A DNA stretch of 37,024 nt from Nitrospirales bacterium (GTDB lineage: Bacteria > Nitrospirota > Nitrospiria > Nitrospirales > UBA8639). Made by a program: the position numbers and the translations under genes. The DNA lies in the NCBI GenBank assembly GCA_021604365.1, contig BQIZ01000014.1, positions 1 through 37,024 of the forward strand. The letters run 5' to 3'. This document shows, one piece after another, positions 7,583-16,767 of the stretch. The notes under the pieces were generated by a model, which ran no database searches, was not told the origin of the DNA, and worked only from the letters and a program-made list of their open reading frames with translations. Every line of letters begins with the position of its first letter. Within the stretch, counting starts at the first letter, position 1.

Positions 7583-8896
7583 ATGAAAAGTTATCGATGG
7601 TATTTCACACGGGCATTCATGGCGGTAGGAATGGTCATTGGATTTGCTGCCTGTTCCCAACTCCATACAACTCCCCTGCCAGTGGTTGACAGTGGGCCAA
7701 AAAATTCACCGGACCAGGGCAAGCAAATTTTGTCGGATAACGCAAAACAAAAACGGGACGAGTGGAAAGTCAAAACCTTTGAGGAGTTTAAAGCCCAGAC
7801 GTATAAAGAACCATTTGAAGGTGGGAAATATATTGTGAATGGCGATACCCCGATTCTCAATGACAAACTCCTACAGGAATTTTTTGAAACCCGTATAAAG
7901 GAATCCTCCAACTCTCGCGAGGGGGTTCGAACAAAATTAACCGTTCATCAAGTCAATGGTCAGGACGCAGTTTGGAATTCAGTAGAAAAACGACAACTGA
8001 CCTACTGTGTCAGTAAAACTTTTGGCACGAATTATGAGAAGATGAAATCCGACATAGAGGCGGCCGGAAATGCATGGGAGGCGGTGGCTGCGGTTGATTT
8101 CATTTATGTGGGGGGAGAGGATGACTCTTGCACGGCGTCTAACCAGAATGTGGTTTTTGATGTGCGCCCGGTTAACGTGAATGGCCAATACCTGGCCCGA
8201 GCCTTTTTCCCCAATGAACAACGCTCCTCACGAAATGTCTTGGTGGATAATAGTTCATTTCAATTGGATCCAAATGGCAACCTATCGTTACAAGGAATAT
8301 TGCGGCATGAATTAGGACATACGCTTGGGTTCCGGCATGAACATACCCGTCCGGATTCGGGTACGTGTTTCGAAGATAATAATTGGCGGCCGTTAACCAA
8401 TTACGATGCCTTCTCGGTCATGCATTATCCGCAATGTAACGGCAAAGGGGATTGGGCGTTGACCCTGACCAACATCGATAATAATGGGGCGGCGTGTTTG
8501 TATGGCCCTGCGCAGGGTTTCACTATTGATGCCTCGATTTGTCAGGGACCCGACGAACCGTCGGGGCCCGTAGCCTGCGGTCCCAAAACGGAAACTGTTG
8601 TCGGGCAAAGTGTGGCCAAGAATGCAGAGCAAATCTATGGTCCCTTTGTGGTGGTTCCGGGAACATTAGTGGAAGTGGTTATGCATGGAGAGGCAAATCC
8701 TGGTGATCCAGATCTCTATGTTCGGTTCAATCAGGATCCGACAACGACTGCCTATGATTGCCGTCCCTATCTGTCGGGTGCGGAAGAAAAATGCGTCCTG
8801 GATGTGCCAACCAATGGGACTGCGGTCCATGTTAAAGTGCGGGGATATTCAGCCGCGCATTTTAATCTTACCGTGACTCATACGCCAGCACATTAA
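7583..8896 (+). CDS. Astacin-like zinc metalloprotease lipoprotein with PPC domain
   Basis: A secreted metallopeptidase of 437 residues. The N-terminus is a lipoprotein-type signal (VIGFAACSQ), so the enzyme is probably surface- or outer-membrane-anchored. A pro-region of about 100 residues precedes the catalytic domain. The zinc site is HELGHTLGFRHEHTR (ligands His242, His246, His252; catalytic Glu243), with a downstream Met-turn SVMHYP around Met280. This is the metzincin arrangement, closest to astacins (M12A) or the bacterial M57-like group. Residues about 330-437 form a beta-rich pre-peptidase C-terminal (PPC-like) domain (DPDLYVRFNQDPT, then CVLDVPTNGTAVHVKVRGYS). AGGAG lies eight bases before the ATG. 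It converges with the SUMF1-like gene. The substrate is unknown. Confidence 0.85.
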   Translation: MKSYRWYFTRAFMAVGMVIGFAACSQLHTTPLPVVDSGPKNSPDQGKQILSDNAKQKRDEWKVKTFEEFKAQTYKEPFEGGKYIVNGDTPILNDKLLQEFFETRIKESSNSREGVRTKLTVHQVNGQDAVWNSVEKRQLTYCVSKTFGTNYEKMKSDIEAAGNAWEAVAAVDFIYVGGEDDSCTASNQNVVFDVRPVNVNGQYLARAFFPNEQRSSRNVLVDNSSFQLDPNGNLSLQGILRHELGHTLGFRHEHTRPDSGTCFEDNNWRPLTNYDAFSVMHYPQCNGKGDWALTLTNIDNNGAACLYGPAQGFTIDASICQGPDEPSGPVACGPKTETVVGQSVAKNAEQIYGPFVVVPGTLVEVVMHGEANPGDPDLYVRFNQDPTTTAYDCRPYLSGAEEKCVLDVPTNGTAVHVKVRGYSAAHFNLTVTHTPAH

Positions 8897-8916
8897 TAGC
8901 CCACTCAATTTGATAC

Positions 8917-8948
8917 CAGGGCAGAGAGGCATTTGTCTCCCTGCCCTG
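8917..8948. terminator. Hairpin between convergent genes
   Basis: Arms CAGGGCAGAGAG (8917-8928) and CTCCCTGCCCTG (8937-8948) pair at 11 of 12 positions around an 8-nt loop. The position between two convergent stops suggests a shared transcription end. Neither strand has a T tract, so it is not a classical intrinsic terminator. Confidence 0.45.
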
Positions 8949-9010
8949 ATCCTGTTGGAAATCTAGATTGAATGCAGGCTTCTGGGAAATTGATGAGGAA
9001 ATGAACGGTG

Positions 9011-9937
9011 TTAGGGGTGGGACTGAGCACAGCGGAAACCGATATTCGCAGAACGTTCTTCTGGAAAGGCCCCTCCTCGAGTCGCTGCACGCAACATGAC
9101 TGGTCGACTTTTCCATGATCCGCCGCGGACAACCTTATAGCGCCCCATTTTGGGACCAGGCGGATTTTTTTCTGGCATGATGGGGTAATAATCTGTTCCC
9201 AGCCAATCATTAACCCATTCCGCGATATTGCCAGCCAAATGCAATACTTTATAAATACTTTGGCCATCCTCAAAGCTATCCACCGTTGCAACCAGAGGAA
9301 TTTCATGGACGTGATATTGCCCGAATACGGCTAAGTCTGGTGTCGGGTCCATCTCACCCCAGGGAAAGATGCGGGCAGATTCCCCCCTTGCGGCTTTCTC
9401 CCATTCAGCTTCCGACGGAAGTCTCTTGTTATGATGTTCGCAAAATGCATTGGCTTCCTCCCATGTGATGTAGAGAGCCGGCCATGAAGCGAGTGCCTGA
9501 TCCGGGATGAAATGCACACTTATGAGATGCCAAATGAGTCCTCGTAATTCCTGAGAGACCGGCCTGTTGGTTGTGAGAAGAAATGCCAAGTATTCCCCTA
9601 AGTTGACTTCATAGCGATCCATGGAAAATCCATCTACCCAAATGTGACGTTGAGGAAATTCTGTGTCGTCATAATGCATTGCAAGGCTATGCCTAATATC
9701 GTCTCGACGATTGGTTCCCATCAAAAACATTCCTTCTGGTATGGCAACTTGTGGGGAGGATTTGGCCAAGTTGGCGATATGCGAAATATGCTCATCAACT
9801 TCGTCGGGAGCTGGGTGAGTCTTTCCAATTGCCAAACCGGAAAGTCCAAAGAGAAGCCCTAGGGCAAGGAAGGCAGTCAAAAGACGATAATGGGAGAGTC
9901 GAACTGCTGTGACCGGCAGGCAAAATAGGTGAAGCAT
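9011..9937 (-). CDS. SUMF1/FGE-like protein without copper-site cysteines
   Basis: The product of about 308 residues has an N-terminal hydrophobic segment (LLTAFLALGLLFGLSGLA), so it is exported or anchored. The SUMF1/formylglycine-generating-enzyme fold follows: IPEGMFLMGTN, VDGFSMDRYEVNLGEYLAF, RLPSEAEWEKAARG, FPWGE, HLAGNIAEWVNDW, VVRGGSW, ANIGFRCAQ. True FGEs have two cysteines shortly after GGSW/Y that bind copper. Here the segment reads GGSWKSRPVMLRAATR and has none. It is therefore unlikely to make formylglycine and more likely belongs to the large set of structural or differently acting relatives. I prefer the ATG at 9937; an upstream in-frame start at 10000 adds 21 unconvincing residues. 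It is convergent with the metalloprotease gene. Confidence 0.8.
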   Translation of the reverse strand: MLHLFCLPVTAVRLSHYRLLTAFLALGLLFGLSGLAIGKTHPAPDEVDEHISHIANLAKSSPQVAIPEGMFLMGTNRRDDIRHSLAMHYDDTEFPQRHIWVDGFSMDRYEVNLGEYLAFLLTTNRPVSQELRGLIWHLISVHFIPDQALASWPALYITWEEANAFCEHHNKRLPSEAEWEKAARGESARIFPWGEMDPTPDLAVFGQYHVHEIPLVATVDSFEDGQSIYKVLHLAGNIAEWVNDWLGTDYYPIMPEKNPPGPKMGRYKVVRGGSWKSRPVMLRAATRGGAFPEERSANIGFRCAQSHP

Positions 9938-10099
9938 GTTTCTTGGCGTTTCTGAGAACTGAATGGTAGTCAGTCTACGTGAAGGGCACTTTGGGAGCAA
10001 GCCGACTATAGCTGTGGATGCAATATGATGATAAAGTTTGGGGGATGATAAGATTCAGAATTCCCCTGTCAGCAGGATTAGGGCAATCAGAGATTCGGG

Positions 10100-10717
10100 G
10101 AATGATTACAGCTCATCCTTGTGGATGGAAGCAACGTAGTGCACTGCAGGTGTGAGATACGAGAGCGACAGAAAATGCGATGCGAGAGGCCAAGGCATCA
10201 GTCGTATTGGAATCAATACCCCAAGCATTTTGATGGCTTGGCAATATTGCGAAAGTCGTCGGCACGTTGGCATCAAAGCTCGCGACAATCGCTTAAATCA
10301 AGGCTTCCCAAGCGAATATTATTGTTAGTGAGGGTGTTAAAGGTCCGTTTAAATATTCCTGCATGATCTTTATTAAATCCTGATAATGAGGTCATTGTAT
10401 TTGGGCTGCATTATGGCGATCACCAGAGTTCATTTCAGGCATCAGCGATTGCGCTACGATTGATTTTTTTAAGGTCCGGAGTGAGAGTTGCAGTTTTCAT
10501 GAGTTAATCCAAGAAGCGTTGACTGATCGAACCATGGCCTTAGTCCTCAATAATCTCGGCAATCCATCAGGCAAAGTTTGAACCAGGTAAGACGTGGAAA
10601 ATCTTGTGGTCTTCGCCAGATAGTAGGACTTGCTGATTTTCACGGACGAAATCTTATCGAGGATGCCTGTGGGAGCGGTGAAAAATAAGGTGACCATTGT
10701 TGTATTTGCGAGGGAAA
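10100..10717 (+). pseudogene. Decayed class I/II PLP aminotransferase gene
   Basis: Pieces of the N-terminal half of a fold-type-I aminotransferase can be read in order on the plus strand, broken by stops and frameshifts. Frame of 10171: ENAMREAK, then ASKLATIA. From 10303: ASQANIIVSEGVKG. After a frame change at about 10379: PDNEVIVFGLHYGD. After a second change at 10501: ELIQEALTDRTMALVLNNL, then GNPSGKV. Stops at 10579 and 10588 and a double stop near 10630 interrupt the next block, DVENLVVFAR followed by DLLIFTDEI. These match family landmarks (IIVT.GAKQ, NPGDEVI, NNP.NPTGKV, HDLL...DEIY). The region with the PLP-binding lysine and the C-terminal half is absent; the next gene begins at 10719. 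The substrate class cannot be told. The upstream part, 9938-10100, holds nothing I recognise. Confidence 0.75.
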
Positions 10718-10718
10718 C

Positions 10719-11237
10719 ATGAACAACGATATTTTCTATTCTGGTTTTGGCATGAAGAGGCGTGTCTGGTTGAAAATGTTCTGTGGCCTGCTCATGGTAA
10801 GCACCCTTTCCGCATGCACAGGAGACAGGTATCAGCAACAGGCGGATGTCATTAAAGGCCATGTGGAAATGTTCTATGGCCATTTACAATCCCATCAGCC
10901 TGCCCAGGCTGTGGCAGATAATGAACAGATCGAGGTACTGGCGCTAAGAAGTGAAGAGCGCTTGCTCCGTCGTGTGGGCCAGATGAGGCAGGGTGAGAGA
11001 ACACAGGAATGGAAAATTATCAAAACAGCCAAAGAAACAGCGGCGGAGAATTGGTTAGCCTTGGCCCGTTATTTTTCGGAATCCCAACAGTACAAAAAAG
11101 CCCTGGGTACCTACCAACGGATTATTGAAACCTACCAAGGCTTGGCCTACCAATTATATGTCGATCGTGCGAAAACGGGATTACAAGATGTGGAAGCCAT
11201 CCTGGATACCGAAACGCCTGTAGGGCCTGTAAGGTAG
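10719..11237 (+). CDS. Small lipoprotein with TPR-like helices
   Basis: The 172-residue product carries a lipoprotein signal with lipobox LSAC (Cys33), preceded by a basic stretch MKRRVWLK. An AGGGA site five bases before the ATG at 10719 favours that start; a second ATG at 10752 gives a more usual signal length but has no ribosome-binding site. The mature protein is mostly helical, and its second half resembles a single TPR unit (NWLALARYFSESQQYKKAL, then TYQRIIETY). No family is recognised. It starts directly at the edge of the decayed aminotransferase gene, so its promoter may lie within that remnant. Confidence 0.6.
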   Translation: MNNDIFYSGFGMKRRVWLKMFCGLLMVSTLSACTGDRYQQQADVIKGHVEMFYGHLQSHQPAQAVADNEQIEVLALRSEERLLRRVGQMRQGERTQEWKIIKTAKETAAENWLALARYFSESQQYKKALGTYQRIIETYQGLAYQLYVDRAKTGLQDVEAILDTETPVGPVR

Positions 11238-11392
11238 CCTTCCCTAATACTGAGAATTTTTAAAATTTTCCTTAATGTATAGAGTACCTCCAACGGTGGA
11301 AAGGACAGGTTTCTTATAATGTATCTACTAAATGTTTTTATGTAGCATAAAAATAGATGGGTGTTTCTGGGAAGTCAAAGGATGGTGCAGAT

Positions 11393-11872
11393 TTATTGTG
11401 CATAAAAACTTTCTCCTTCTAGTGGTGGGCACCAAGCCTTTACGATTTGAATATTCTCAATTGTACAGGGGGAAAAACGGGTACAATATACTTGAGGAGC
11501 CACAGCAGTCATATGTGATCCCACTTTGGAATCAGATGCAAGCCCCTCAGGCCACGGAGCGATACCAAAGGCCCACTCTCCTTCCAGGCTTCTCGTGTCT
11601 TCATAATACACGTTAAAGCCAATGTATCCTCTCCCAGATGTTGTGCAATAACCTTTGTAGGGTGGTAATTGAATGTCCACATGGAAAATGTAGCCATCTT
11701 CCACCCAGGAATTTCCAAACTCGATATGTAGTTCATTTGCCGAGACTGAGTTTATCAGGCTCAAAGAACAGAAAATGGCCAGAAAAACGACATTCCTCAG
11801 GGATAAATACCTCAATGATAGGGAGGTCTTTCTGTAAAAAAAATAAAATGATGATAAGGCGCGTATATTCAT
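11393..11872 (-). CDS. Small secreted protein, unknown function
   Basis: An AAGGAA site lies eight bases before the ATG. The 159-residue product has a long basic lead, a hydrophobic core (VVFLAIFCSLSLINS) and a plausible cleavage site after SVSA. The mature part, about 113 residues, is beta-rich and aromatic (GYIFHVDIQLPPYKGYC, RGYIGFNVYYEDTR) and has four cysteines that could pair outside the cytoplasm. No family is recognised. The opposite strand also shows open frames, but none has a start site or signal as good as this. Confidence 0.5.
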   Translation of the reverse strand: MNIRALSSFYFFYRKTSLSLRYLSLRNVVFLAIFCSLSLINSVSANELHIEFGNSWVEDGYIFHVDIQLPPYKGYCTTSGRGYIGFNVYYEDTRSLEGEWAFGIAPWPEGLASDSKVGSHMTAVAPQVYCTRFSPCTIENIQIVKAWCPPLEGESFYAQ

Positions 11873-12092
11873 TAGAAAATTTCCTTACTTCTGTATAAAT
11901 GGATAAGACAACACAGATTCATTTCATCTGACTCATGGCCTGTTTGTCAGTTTTCCCTACTATAATACCGATCATTTTTTGGATACCGTCAATACAGCAA
12001 AGGAAGGGTAGGGAGGGGTCGGTTGTTTTTGTATAAACGTGCGAGAGGGAAAGTGAAAGTTGTATAGATTAAAGGTCGGAGGGAAGATCTAG

Positions 12093-13106
12093 TCAGATGC
12101 CCATCGAAAAGAGATTGGGATTTTCTCCAAAATGTTGCAAAGCTTTTGAGGTGATTTGTCGGCCTCGGGCCGTTCGATCCAGATATCCGGATTGAAGTAG
12201 AAAAGGTTCGTACACATCTTCTATGGTGGATTTTTCTTCTTGGATCGCTGCAGCCAAGGCGTCGATGCCAACCGGTCCCCCTTTAAATTTTTTAATTATG
12301 GTCAATAATATTTTGCGGTCCATTTCATCGAAACCTGCATGGTCGATGCCTAGCCATTGTAAAGCTTCCTGTGCGACCGATCTCGTGATACGTCCTTGGG
12401 CTTTGACTTCTGCGAAGTCACGCACACGCTTGATTAGCCGATTAGCAATACGGGGAGTCCCACGAGCCCGGCAGGAAATTTCCCCTGCCCCCTCATCATC
12501 AATGTGGACGCCGAGCAGTCTAGCGGAACGCACAATGATGACCTGCAGCTCTTCAGGTAAATAATAATCCAAACGATAAACAAGTCCAAAGCGTTCTCGC
12601 AGAGGAGAGGTGAGTGAGCCCGCTCGTGTGGTGGCTCCAATGAGCGTAAAAGGCGGGAGATCTAATTTCATGGTGCGCAGTGAGGAGCCCTGTCCAATCA
12701 CTAAATCGATTTGGTAATCCTCCATAGCGGGATATAATACCTCTTCGGCTGCAGGGGGCAATCGATGAATTTCATCGATAAACAGAACATCCCGTGGTTG
12801 AAGATTGGCTAAAATGGCCGCTAGGTCTCCCGCATGGGTGAGCACCAGCCCGGATGTAGAGCGAATCGTGCCTCCCATTTCTTTTGCGATGATGTGAGCC
12901 ATGGTGGTTTTACCCAATCCAGGAGGCCCATAGAAAATGGCATGGTCTAAGGCTTCTCCTCTTCCCGTCGCCGCGTCAATACAAACCCGAAGCGATTCTT
13001 TCATCCGCTCCTGCCCGATATACTCCGTTAAGCGTTGAGGCCTAAGGGTCCCCTCAAGGCCTTGCTCTTCTTCTATGAGGTGAGTGGTAAGAATTCGTTC
13101 GTCCAT
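12093..13106 (-). CDS. ruvB: Holliday junction branch-migration ATPase RuvB
   Basis: RuvB is the hexameric AAA+ motor that, with RuvA, drives branch migration of Holliday junctions in recombination and repair. The 337-residue product is full length: N-terminal [12 protein letters not shown], Walker [10 protein letters not shown] (60-68), Walker [10 protein letters not shown] (107-115), sensor-1 GATTRAG, arginine finger Arg170 in SPLRERFG, and the C-terminal winged-helix region ending [16 protein letters not shown]. All catalytic residues are present. No strong ribosome-binding site precedes the ATG. The next gene upstream on the same strand ends 157 bases away and encodes an unrelated exported protein. 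ruvA and ruvC are not in the window. Confidence 0.97.
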   Translation of the reverse strand: MDERILTTHLIEEEQGLEGTLRPQRLTEYIGQERMKESLRVCIDAATGRGEALDHAIFYGPPGLGKTTMAHIIAKEMGGTIRSTSGLVLTHAGDLAAILANLQPRDVLFIDEIHRLPPAAEEVLYPAMEDYQIDLVIGQGSSLRTMKLDLPPFTLIGATTRAGSLTSPLRERFGLVYRLDYYLPEELQVIIVRSARLLGVHIDDEGAGEISCRARGTPRIANRLIKRVRDFAEVKAQGRITRSVAQEALQWLGIDHAGFDEMDRKILLTIIKKFKGGPVGIDALAAAIQEEKSTIEDVYEPFLLQSGYLDRTARGRQITSKALQHFGENPNLFSMGI

Positions 13107-13262
13107 AAAGGGAATCAGCCTAAACGGAATAATAAAAAGATCGGCTTTCTTGACGATGTGGGGAAATGAGAAGAGGGAGGATGACTCCCCCTTTTGGATA
13201 ATGACTCAAAAGCTGAAAGCAGGGTGGGAGGTGAGATGAAACTCCGGTTCCCAACAGGGTTC

Positions 13263-13820
13263 CTAGAATCCTGAAAATAGATCCTGACAGCCAAGACAGA
13301 ATTCAACATTTACTTGTCGTTCAAGGAAATTCACGAGAAACCCTTGCTTCTCATACAAGAGTTTGGCGCCCATCAGTGTTTCATTAGGGAAGTCCTCTGG
13401 TCCCAGCAGATCACGGATTTCTTTTGTGGATTTGGCCCCGAGGATGTGTCGGAAGATGCCACGGACTTTATGGGCAAATCGATTGTTTATAAAAATTAAA
13501 TCCACCTTCCCATCCGTGATACGAACTCCTGCCATTGCACCAGTCGGATTTTCCTTGTCCCACAGAAGAATAAAGGTACCCTCCTGCTCTGCCCGAACAC
13601 CGGAAATTCTTGCTTCGACAAGTGCTTCCACGGCAGTGGCTTCAGTGTCTCCTAATTTCACTCGATAGAGTGAAATTTCTGCAGCATTTATTTCCTTGGC
13701 CTCTTCAATGCTGTTGCGAGTGAGTTCGTATTTGGCGGCCCATGCTGGTGGAGCAAGCGACAAAAGACTCGTCAGAATAATAGTGGCAGTCAAGATACAT
13801 GCTGATTTCAGATTCTTCAT
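13263..13820 (-). CDS. Exported protein of unknown function
   Basis: From the ATG at 13820, with GAGGA six bases upstream, the product has 185 residues. It starts with a clear signal peptide (MKNLKSACILTATIILTSLL, cleavage near PPAWAA). The mature domain is alpha/beta with evenly spaced beta segments (AEISLYRVKLG, GTFILLWDKENPTGAMAGVRI, DLIFINNRFAHKVRG) and ends with two cysteines in EFCLGCQDLF, a possible metal or redox pair. I do not recognise a family. It lies upstream of ruvB on the same strand and has its own sigma-70-like promoter. Upstream ATG/TTG codons at 13832 and 13835 are alternatives. Confidence 0.65.
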   Translation of the reverse strand: MKNLKSACILTATIILTSLLSLAPPAWAAKYELTRNSIEEAKEINAAEISLYRVKLGDTEATAVEALVEARISGVRAEQEGTFILLWDKENPTGAMAGVRITDGKVDLIFINNRFAHKVRGIFRHILGAKSTKEIRDLLGPEDFPNETLMGAKLLYEKQGFLVNFLERQVNVEFCLGCQDLFSGF

Positions 13821-13907
13821 GAAATTCCTCATCAAGGGAAATGAAAATAAGGTTGGGGAAAAAGGGTACGATTCCGTCTATTCAAAATGATACATGAAGC
13901 CTGCCAG

Positions 13908-13937
13908 ATTGTATCCGACCTTTTGTGTAAGGGTCAA
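13908..13937 (-). promoter_or_regulatory. Putative sigma-70 promoter
   Basis: On the minus strand, TTGACC (13937-13932) and TACAAT (13913-13908) are separated by 18 bases. Each matches consensus at five of six positions. The predicted start near 13901 gives a leader of about 80 nt for the exported protein at 13820. Confidence 0.45.
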
Positions 13938-13977
13938 TTCCATTGTTCAAAGAGAAGCCACAGTCAAGGGGATTCGT

Positions 13978-16512
13978 ATGATATACTCGCCTTTCATGAA
14001 CAACTCAATCGTGATTAGGGGCGCTCGCCAACATAACCTCAAGAATCTCGACCTGGAGTTTCCTCGGGATCAGTTGGTGGTAATTACGGGCCTAAGTGGA
14101 TCAGGTAAGTCGTCTTTGGCTTTTGACACGATTTATGCCGAAGGCCAGCGGCGATACGTCGAATCACTCTCCGCCTATGCCAGGCAATTCCTTGACCAAA
14201 TGACGAAACCTGATGTGGATTCCATTGAAGGGCTTTCACCTGCCATTTCCATCGAACAAAAGACGACGAGTCACAATCCCCGTTCCACGGTGGGGACGGT
14301 GACGGAGATATATGATTATTTTCGTCTTTTGTTTGCCAGAATCGGACAGCCCTTTTGCTACCTTTGTGGGAATGCCATTGCAGCGCAAACGGTCCAACAA
14401 ATGGTGGATGCCATTCACGGGCTTCCTCTTGGCACAAAAATCCATATTCTGGCACCCATTGTGCGAGGACGCAAAGGCGAATATCGCAAAGAATTATTGG
14501 CAGCTCGCAAGGCCGGATTTGTTCGGGCTCGGATTGATGGAACTATTCGGGACCTCGGGGAGTCTATTAATTTACATAAACAACGTAAACATACAATTGA
14601 GATTGTGATTGATCGACTCATCGTCAAGTCAGAGACCGGGGTGTCGCGTCGTTTGGCAGATTCGGTAGAAACGGCCCTCAAGTTGGCCCATGGCCTTGTT
14701 GGAGTGCTGACTGAAGATGATCAAGTCCATGTCTATAGCGAACACCTGGCATGTATTCAGTGTGGTGTCAGCTATTCAGAAATTTCCCCAAGAATTTTTT
14801 CATTTAACAGCCCTCATGGTGCCTGTGATGGATGCGATGGCATTGGGTATGAGGCTTCTACTCATTCGGAATGGGAGGAATGGACCTTCGATACCCCCTG
14901 TGAAATGTGTGGTGGAGGCCGATTGAAGAAGGAAAGCCTTGCCATAAAAATTGGAGGGCGGTCAATTGCAGAAGTGACGCATCTGTCTGTGCGAAATATC
15001 CTGGCATTTATGGATGCGTTAATTCTCACTGATCGCGAACAGATGATTGGGGAACGAGTGCTGAAAGAGATTCGGGAGAGGCTGGAGTTTTTACTCAACG
15101 TCGGATTGGGCTACCTCACCCTGGATCGTCCTTCTGCCACCTTGTCCGGAGGGGAAGGACAACGGATTCGATTGGCCACGCAAATCGGATCGGGGTTGGT
15201 AGGCGTGCTGTATATCCTGGATGAACCCAGTATCGGGTTGCATCAGCGGGATCACCGACGGTTACTCCAAACGTTGTTACGATTGCGTGATATGGGGAAT
15301 ACTGTCGTGGTGGTGGAGCACGATGCCGAGACCATGCGCGCTGCCGATTATGTATTGGATTTGGGGCCAGGAGCTGGCGTGGAAGGTGGAAAATTAGTCG
15401 CCCATGGACCTCCTGCGGTGGTGATGGCTCACCCCACCTCGCTAACCGGTCAATATCTAAAAGGGAGTCGCAGGGTGTCCTTGCCTCAGCGTGCACGGCA
15501 TCCCAAAGGATTTTTGACTGTCGTGGGAGCGGAAAAGCACAATCTTCGGCACCTGACTGTAAACTTTCCATTGGGCCTTCTGACCTGTGTCACCGGTGTG
15601 TCAGGGTCAGGGAAAAGCACTCTGGTCGTAGATGTGTTATTCCGCTCACTGGGTCAGGGTTTTTCCCAGAAGAAGCCGGTGTTTGAGGGATGTCGGGAGA
15701 TACGAGGGCTTGATCAGCTGGATAAGCTTATTGATATTGATCAGTCCCCGATTGGACGGACCCCGCGTTCGAATCCCGCCACCTATACTGGCCTCTTTAG
15801 TTTCATTCGTGATCTGTTCTCGCAGTTACCGGAGTCTCGAGTGCGAGGCTACAAGCCAGGCCGATACAGTTTCAATGTCAAGGGTGGGCGATGCGAGGCT
15901 TGTCAGGGTGATGGCCTAATAAAAATTGAAATGCATTTTCTCCCAGATATTTATGTGACCTGCGAGGCCTGCAATGGCCAACGGTATAATCGCGAAACCT
16001 TGGATGTGACTTACAGGGGGCGAACGATCGCAGATGTTTTAAACATGACAGTGGCTGAGGCTCTGGAGTTTTTCGTGAACATTCCGCCACTGCGGACCCG
16101 ACTGCAAACCTTATCAGATGTGGGGTTGCAGTACATTAAACTCGGGCAATCGGCGACTACTTTGTCGGGGGGGGAAGCTCAGCGGGTCAAGCTTTCCAAG
16201 GAACTCTCGAAACGCCCCACTGGTCGTACGCTCTATATTCTGGACGAACCGACGACGGGACTTCATTTTGTGGATATTCAACGGTTGTTGGATGTGCTTG
16301 ACCGGTTAGTGGAGACAGGGAATACGGTCCTCGTGATTGAGCATAATGTGGATGTAATTCAGAATGCGGATTGGATCATTGATTTGGGACCGGAAGGTGG
16401 AGATCAAGGAGGATTTGTAGTGGCGGAGGGCACCCCGCAAGCCGTGATGAGGGTCAAGGCGTCGTGGACAGGGCAGGCGTTACTAGAAGATTCTAAAAGC
16501 CGAGCTTGCTGA
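13978..16512 (+). CDS. uvrA: UvrA excinuclease ATPase lacking the insertion domain
   Basis: UvrA is the dimeric ABC ATPase that finds DNA damage and loads UvrB in nucleotide excision repair. The product has 844 residues against about 940 in E. coli. Present are Walker [10 protein letters not shown] (38-46), the UvrB-binding region, zinc cysteines C127/C130 with C308/C311 and C259/C262 with C283/C286, the signature [12 protein letters not shown], a second Walker [10 protein letters not shown], the C-terminal zinc module ([18 protein letters not shown]), the signature [11 protein letters not shown] and LDEPTTGLH. Only 21 residues separate C286 from C308, where E. coli has about 126. The insertion domain, which contacts DNA, is therefore missing, with the frame intact. 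The ATG at 13978 has AAGGGG seven bases upstream; ATG 13996 is an alternative. Confidence 0.93.
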   Translation: MIYSPFMNNSIVIRGARQHNLKNLDLEFPRDQLVVITGLSGSGKSSLAFDTIYAEGQRRYVESLSAYARQFLDQMTKPDVDSIEGLSPAISIEQKTTSHNPRSTVGTVTEIYDYFRLLFARIGQPFCYLCGNAIAAQTVQQMVDAIHGLPLGTKIHILAPIVRGRKGEYRKELLAARKAGFVRARIDGTIRDLGESINLHKQRKHTIEIVIDRLIVKSETGVSRRLADSVETALKLAHGLVGVLTEDDQVHVYSEHLACIQCGVSYSEISPRIFSFNSPHGACDGCDGIGYEASTHSEWEEWTFDTPCEMCGGGRLKKESLAIKIGGRSIAEVTHLSVRNILAFMDALILTDREQMIGERVLKEIRERLEFLLNVGLGYLTLDRPSATLSGGEGQRIRLATQIGSGLVGVLYILDEPSIGLHQRDHRRLLQTLLRLRDMGNTVVVVEHDAETMRAADYVLDLGPGAGVEGGKLVAHGPPAVVMAHPTSLTGQYLKGSRRVSLPQRARHPKGFLTVVGAEKHNLRHLTVNFPLGLLTCVTGVSGSGKSTLVVDVLFRSLGQGFSQKKPVFEGCREIRGLDQLDKLIDIDQSPIGRTPRSNPATYTGLFSFIRDLFSQLPESRVRGYKPGRYSFNVKGGRCEACQGDGLIKIEMHFLPDIYVTCEACNGQRYNRETLDVTYRGRTIADVLNMTVAEALEFFVNIPPLRTRLQTLSDVGLQYIKLGQSATTLSGGEAQRVKLSKELSKRPTGRTLYILDEPTTGLHFVDIQRLLDVLDRLVETGNTVLVIEHNVDVIQNADWIIDLGPEGGDQGGFVVAEGTPQAVMRVKASWTGQALLEDSKSRAC

Positions 16513-16530
16513 GGAAGTCTAGGCTTTTTT
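16495..16530 (+). terminator. Possible terminator after uvrA
   Basis: AAAAGCC (16495-16501) pairs with GGCTTTT (16522-16528), followed by further T residues. The stem is 7 bp with a long 20-nt loop, and its left arm overlaps the last uvrA codons. It is a weak intrinsic terminator candidate and could also serve the converging small gene. Confidence 0.3.
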
Positions 16531-16698
16531 CTTGTAAATATTCAGCCCGATTTTTTCTTCTCGATCGGGAATCGAAACATTGCCTTCGGTTGAGGCAATG
16601 ATCGTTGTTTTCCCAGATGAAGAAGGACCAAAATCCTTAGACAGGTCTACCGTAATCGTTAGCATGGTTCCATTGACAGTCAGTTCCACATTTTTCAT
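16519..16698 (-). CDS. Conserved 59-residue protein, unknown function
   Basis: The ATG at 16698 has AGAGGA eight bases upstream; a longer frame starting at 16728 adds ten residues without support. The product reads as a small beta-rich protein with the core KDFGPSSSGKTTIIASTEGN and a basic C-terminal tail (NIYKKKA). I recall similar short proteins with FGPS.SGKT.IIA.TEGN in many bacteria, but no assigned function. The SSGKT string resembles a P-loop only superficially; the protein is too small for a nucleotide-binding fold. It converges with uvrA. Confidence 0.75.
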   Translation of the reverse strand: MKNVELTVNGTMLTITVDLSKDFGPSSSGKTTIIASTEGNVSIPDREEKIGLNIYKKKA

Positions 16699-16767
16699 GG
16701 TTGGATCCTCTCTGGAAGTGCAGATCAATACAGGTTCAAGGGCATTGGGAGAAAACCTGCCCTATTC

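Noticed and set aside
8905-9306. Minus-strand frame of 133 codons overlapping the SUMF1-like gene
   Set aside because: It overlaps the clearly conserved SUMF1 frame on the same strand and shows no protein-like pattern.
15768-15786. GTTCGAATCC string resembling a tRNA T-arm
   Set aside because: It lies inside the uvrA reading frame (encoding R-S-N-P-A) and no cloverleaf can be drawn around it.
16519-16698. SSGKT in the 59-residue protein as a P-loop NTPase site
   Set aside because: The protein is far too small and lacks the other elements of a nucleotide-binding fold.
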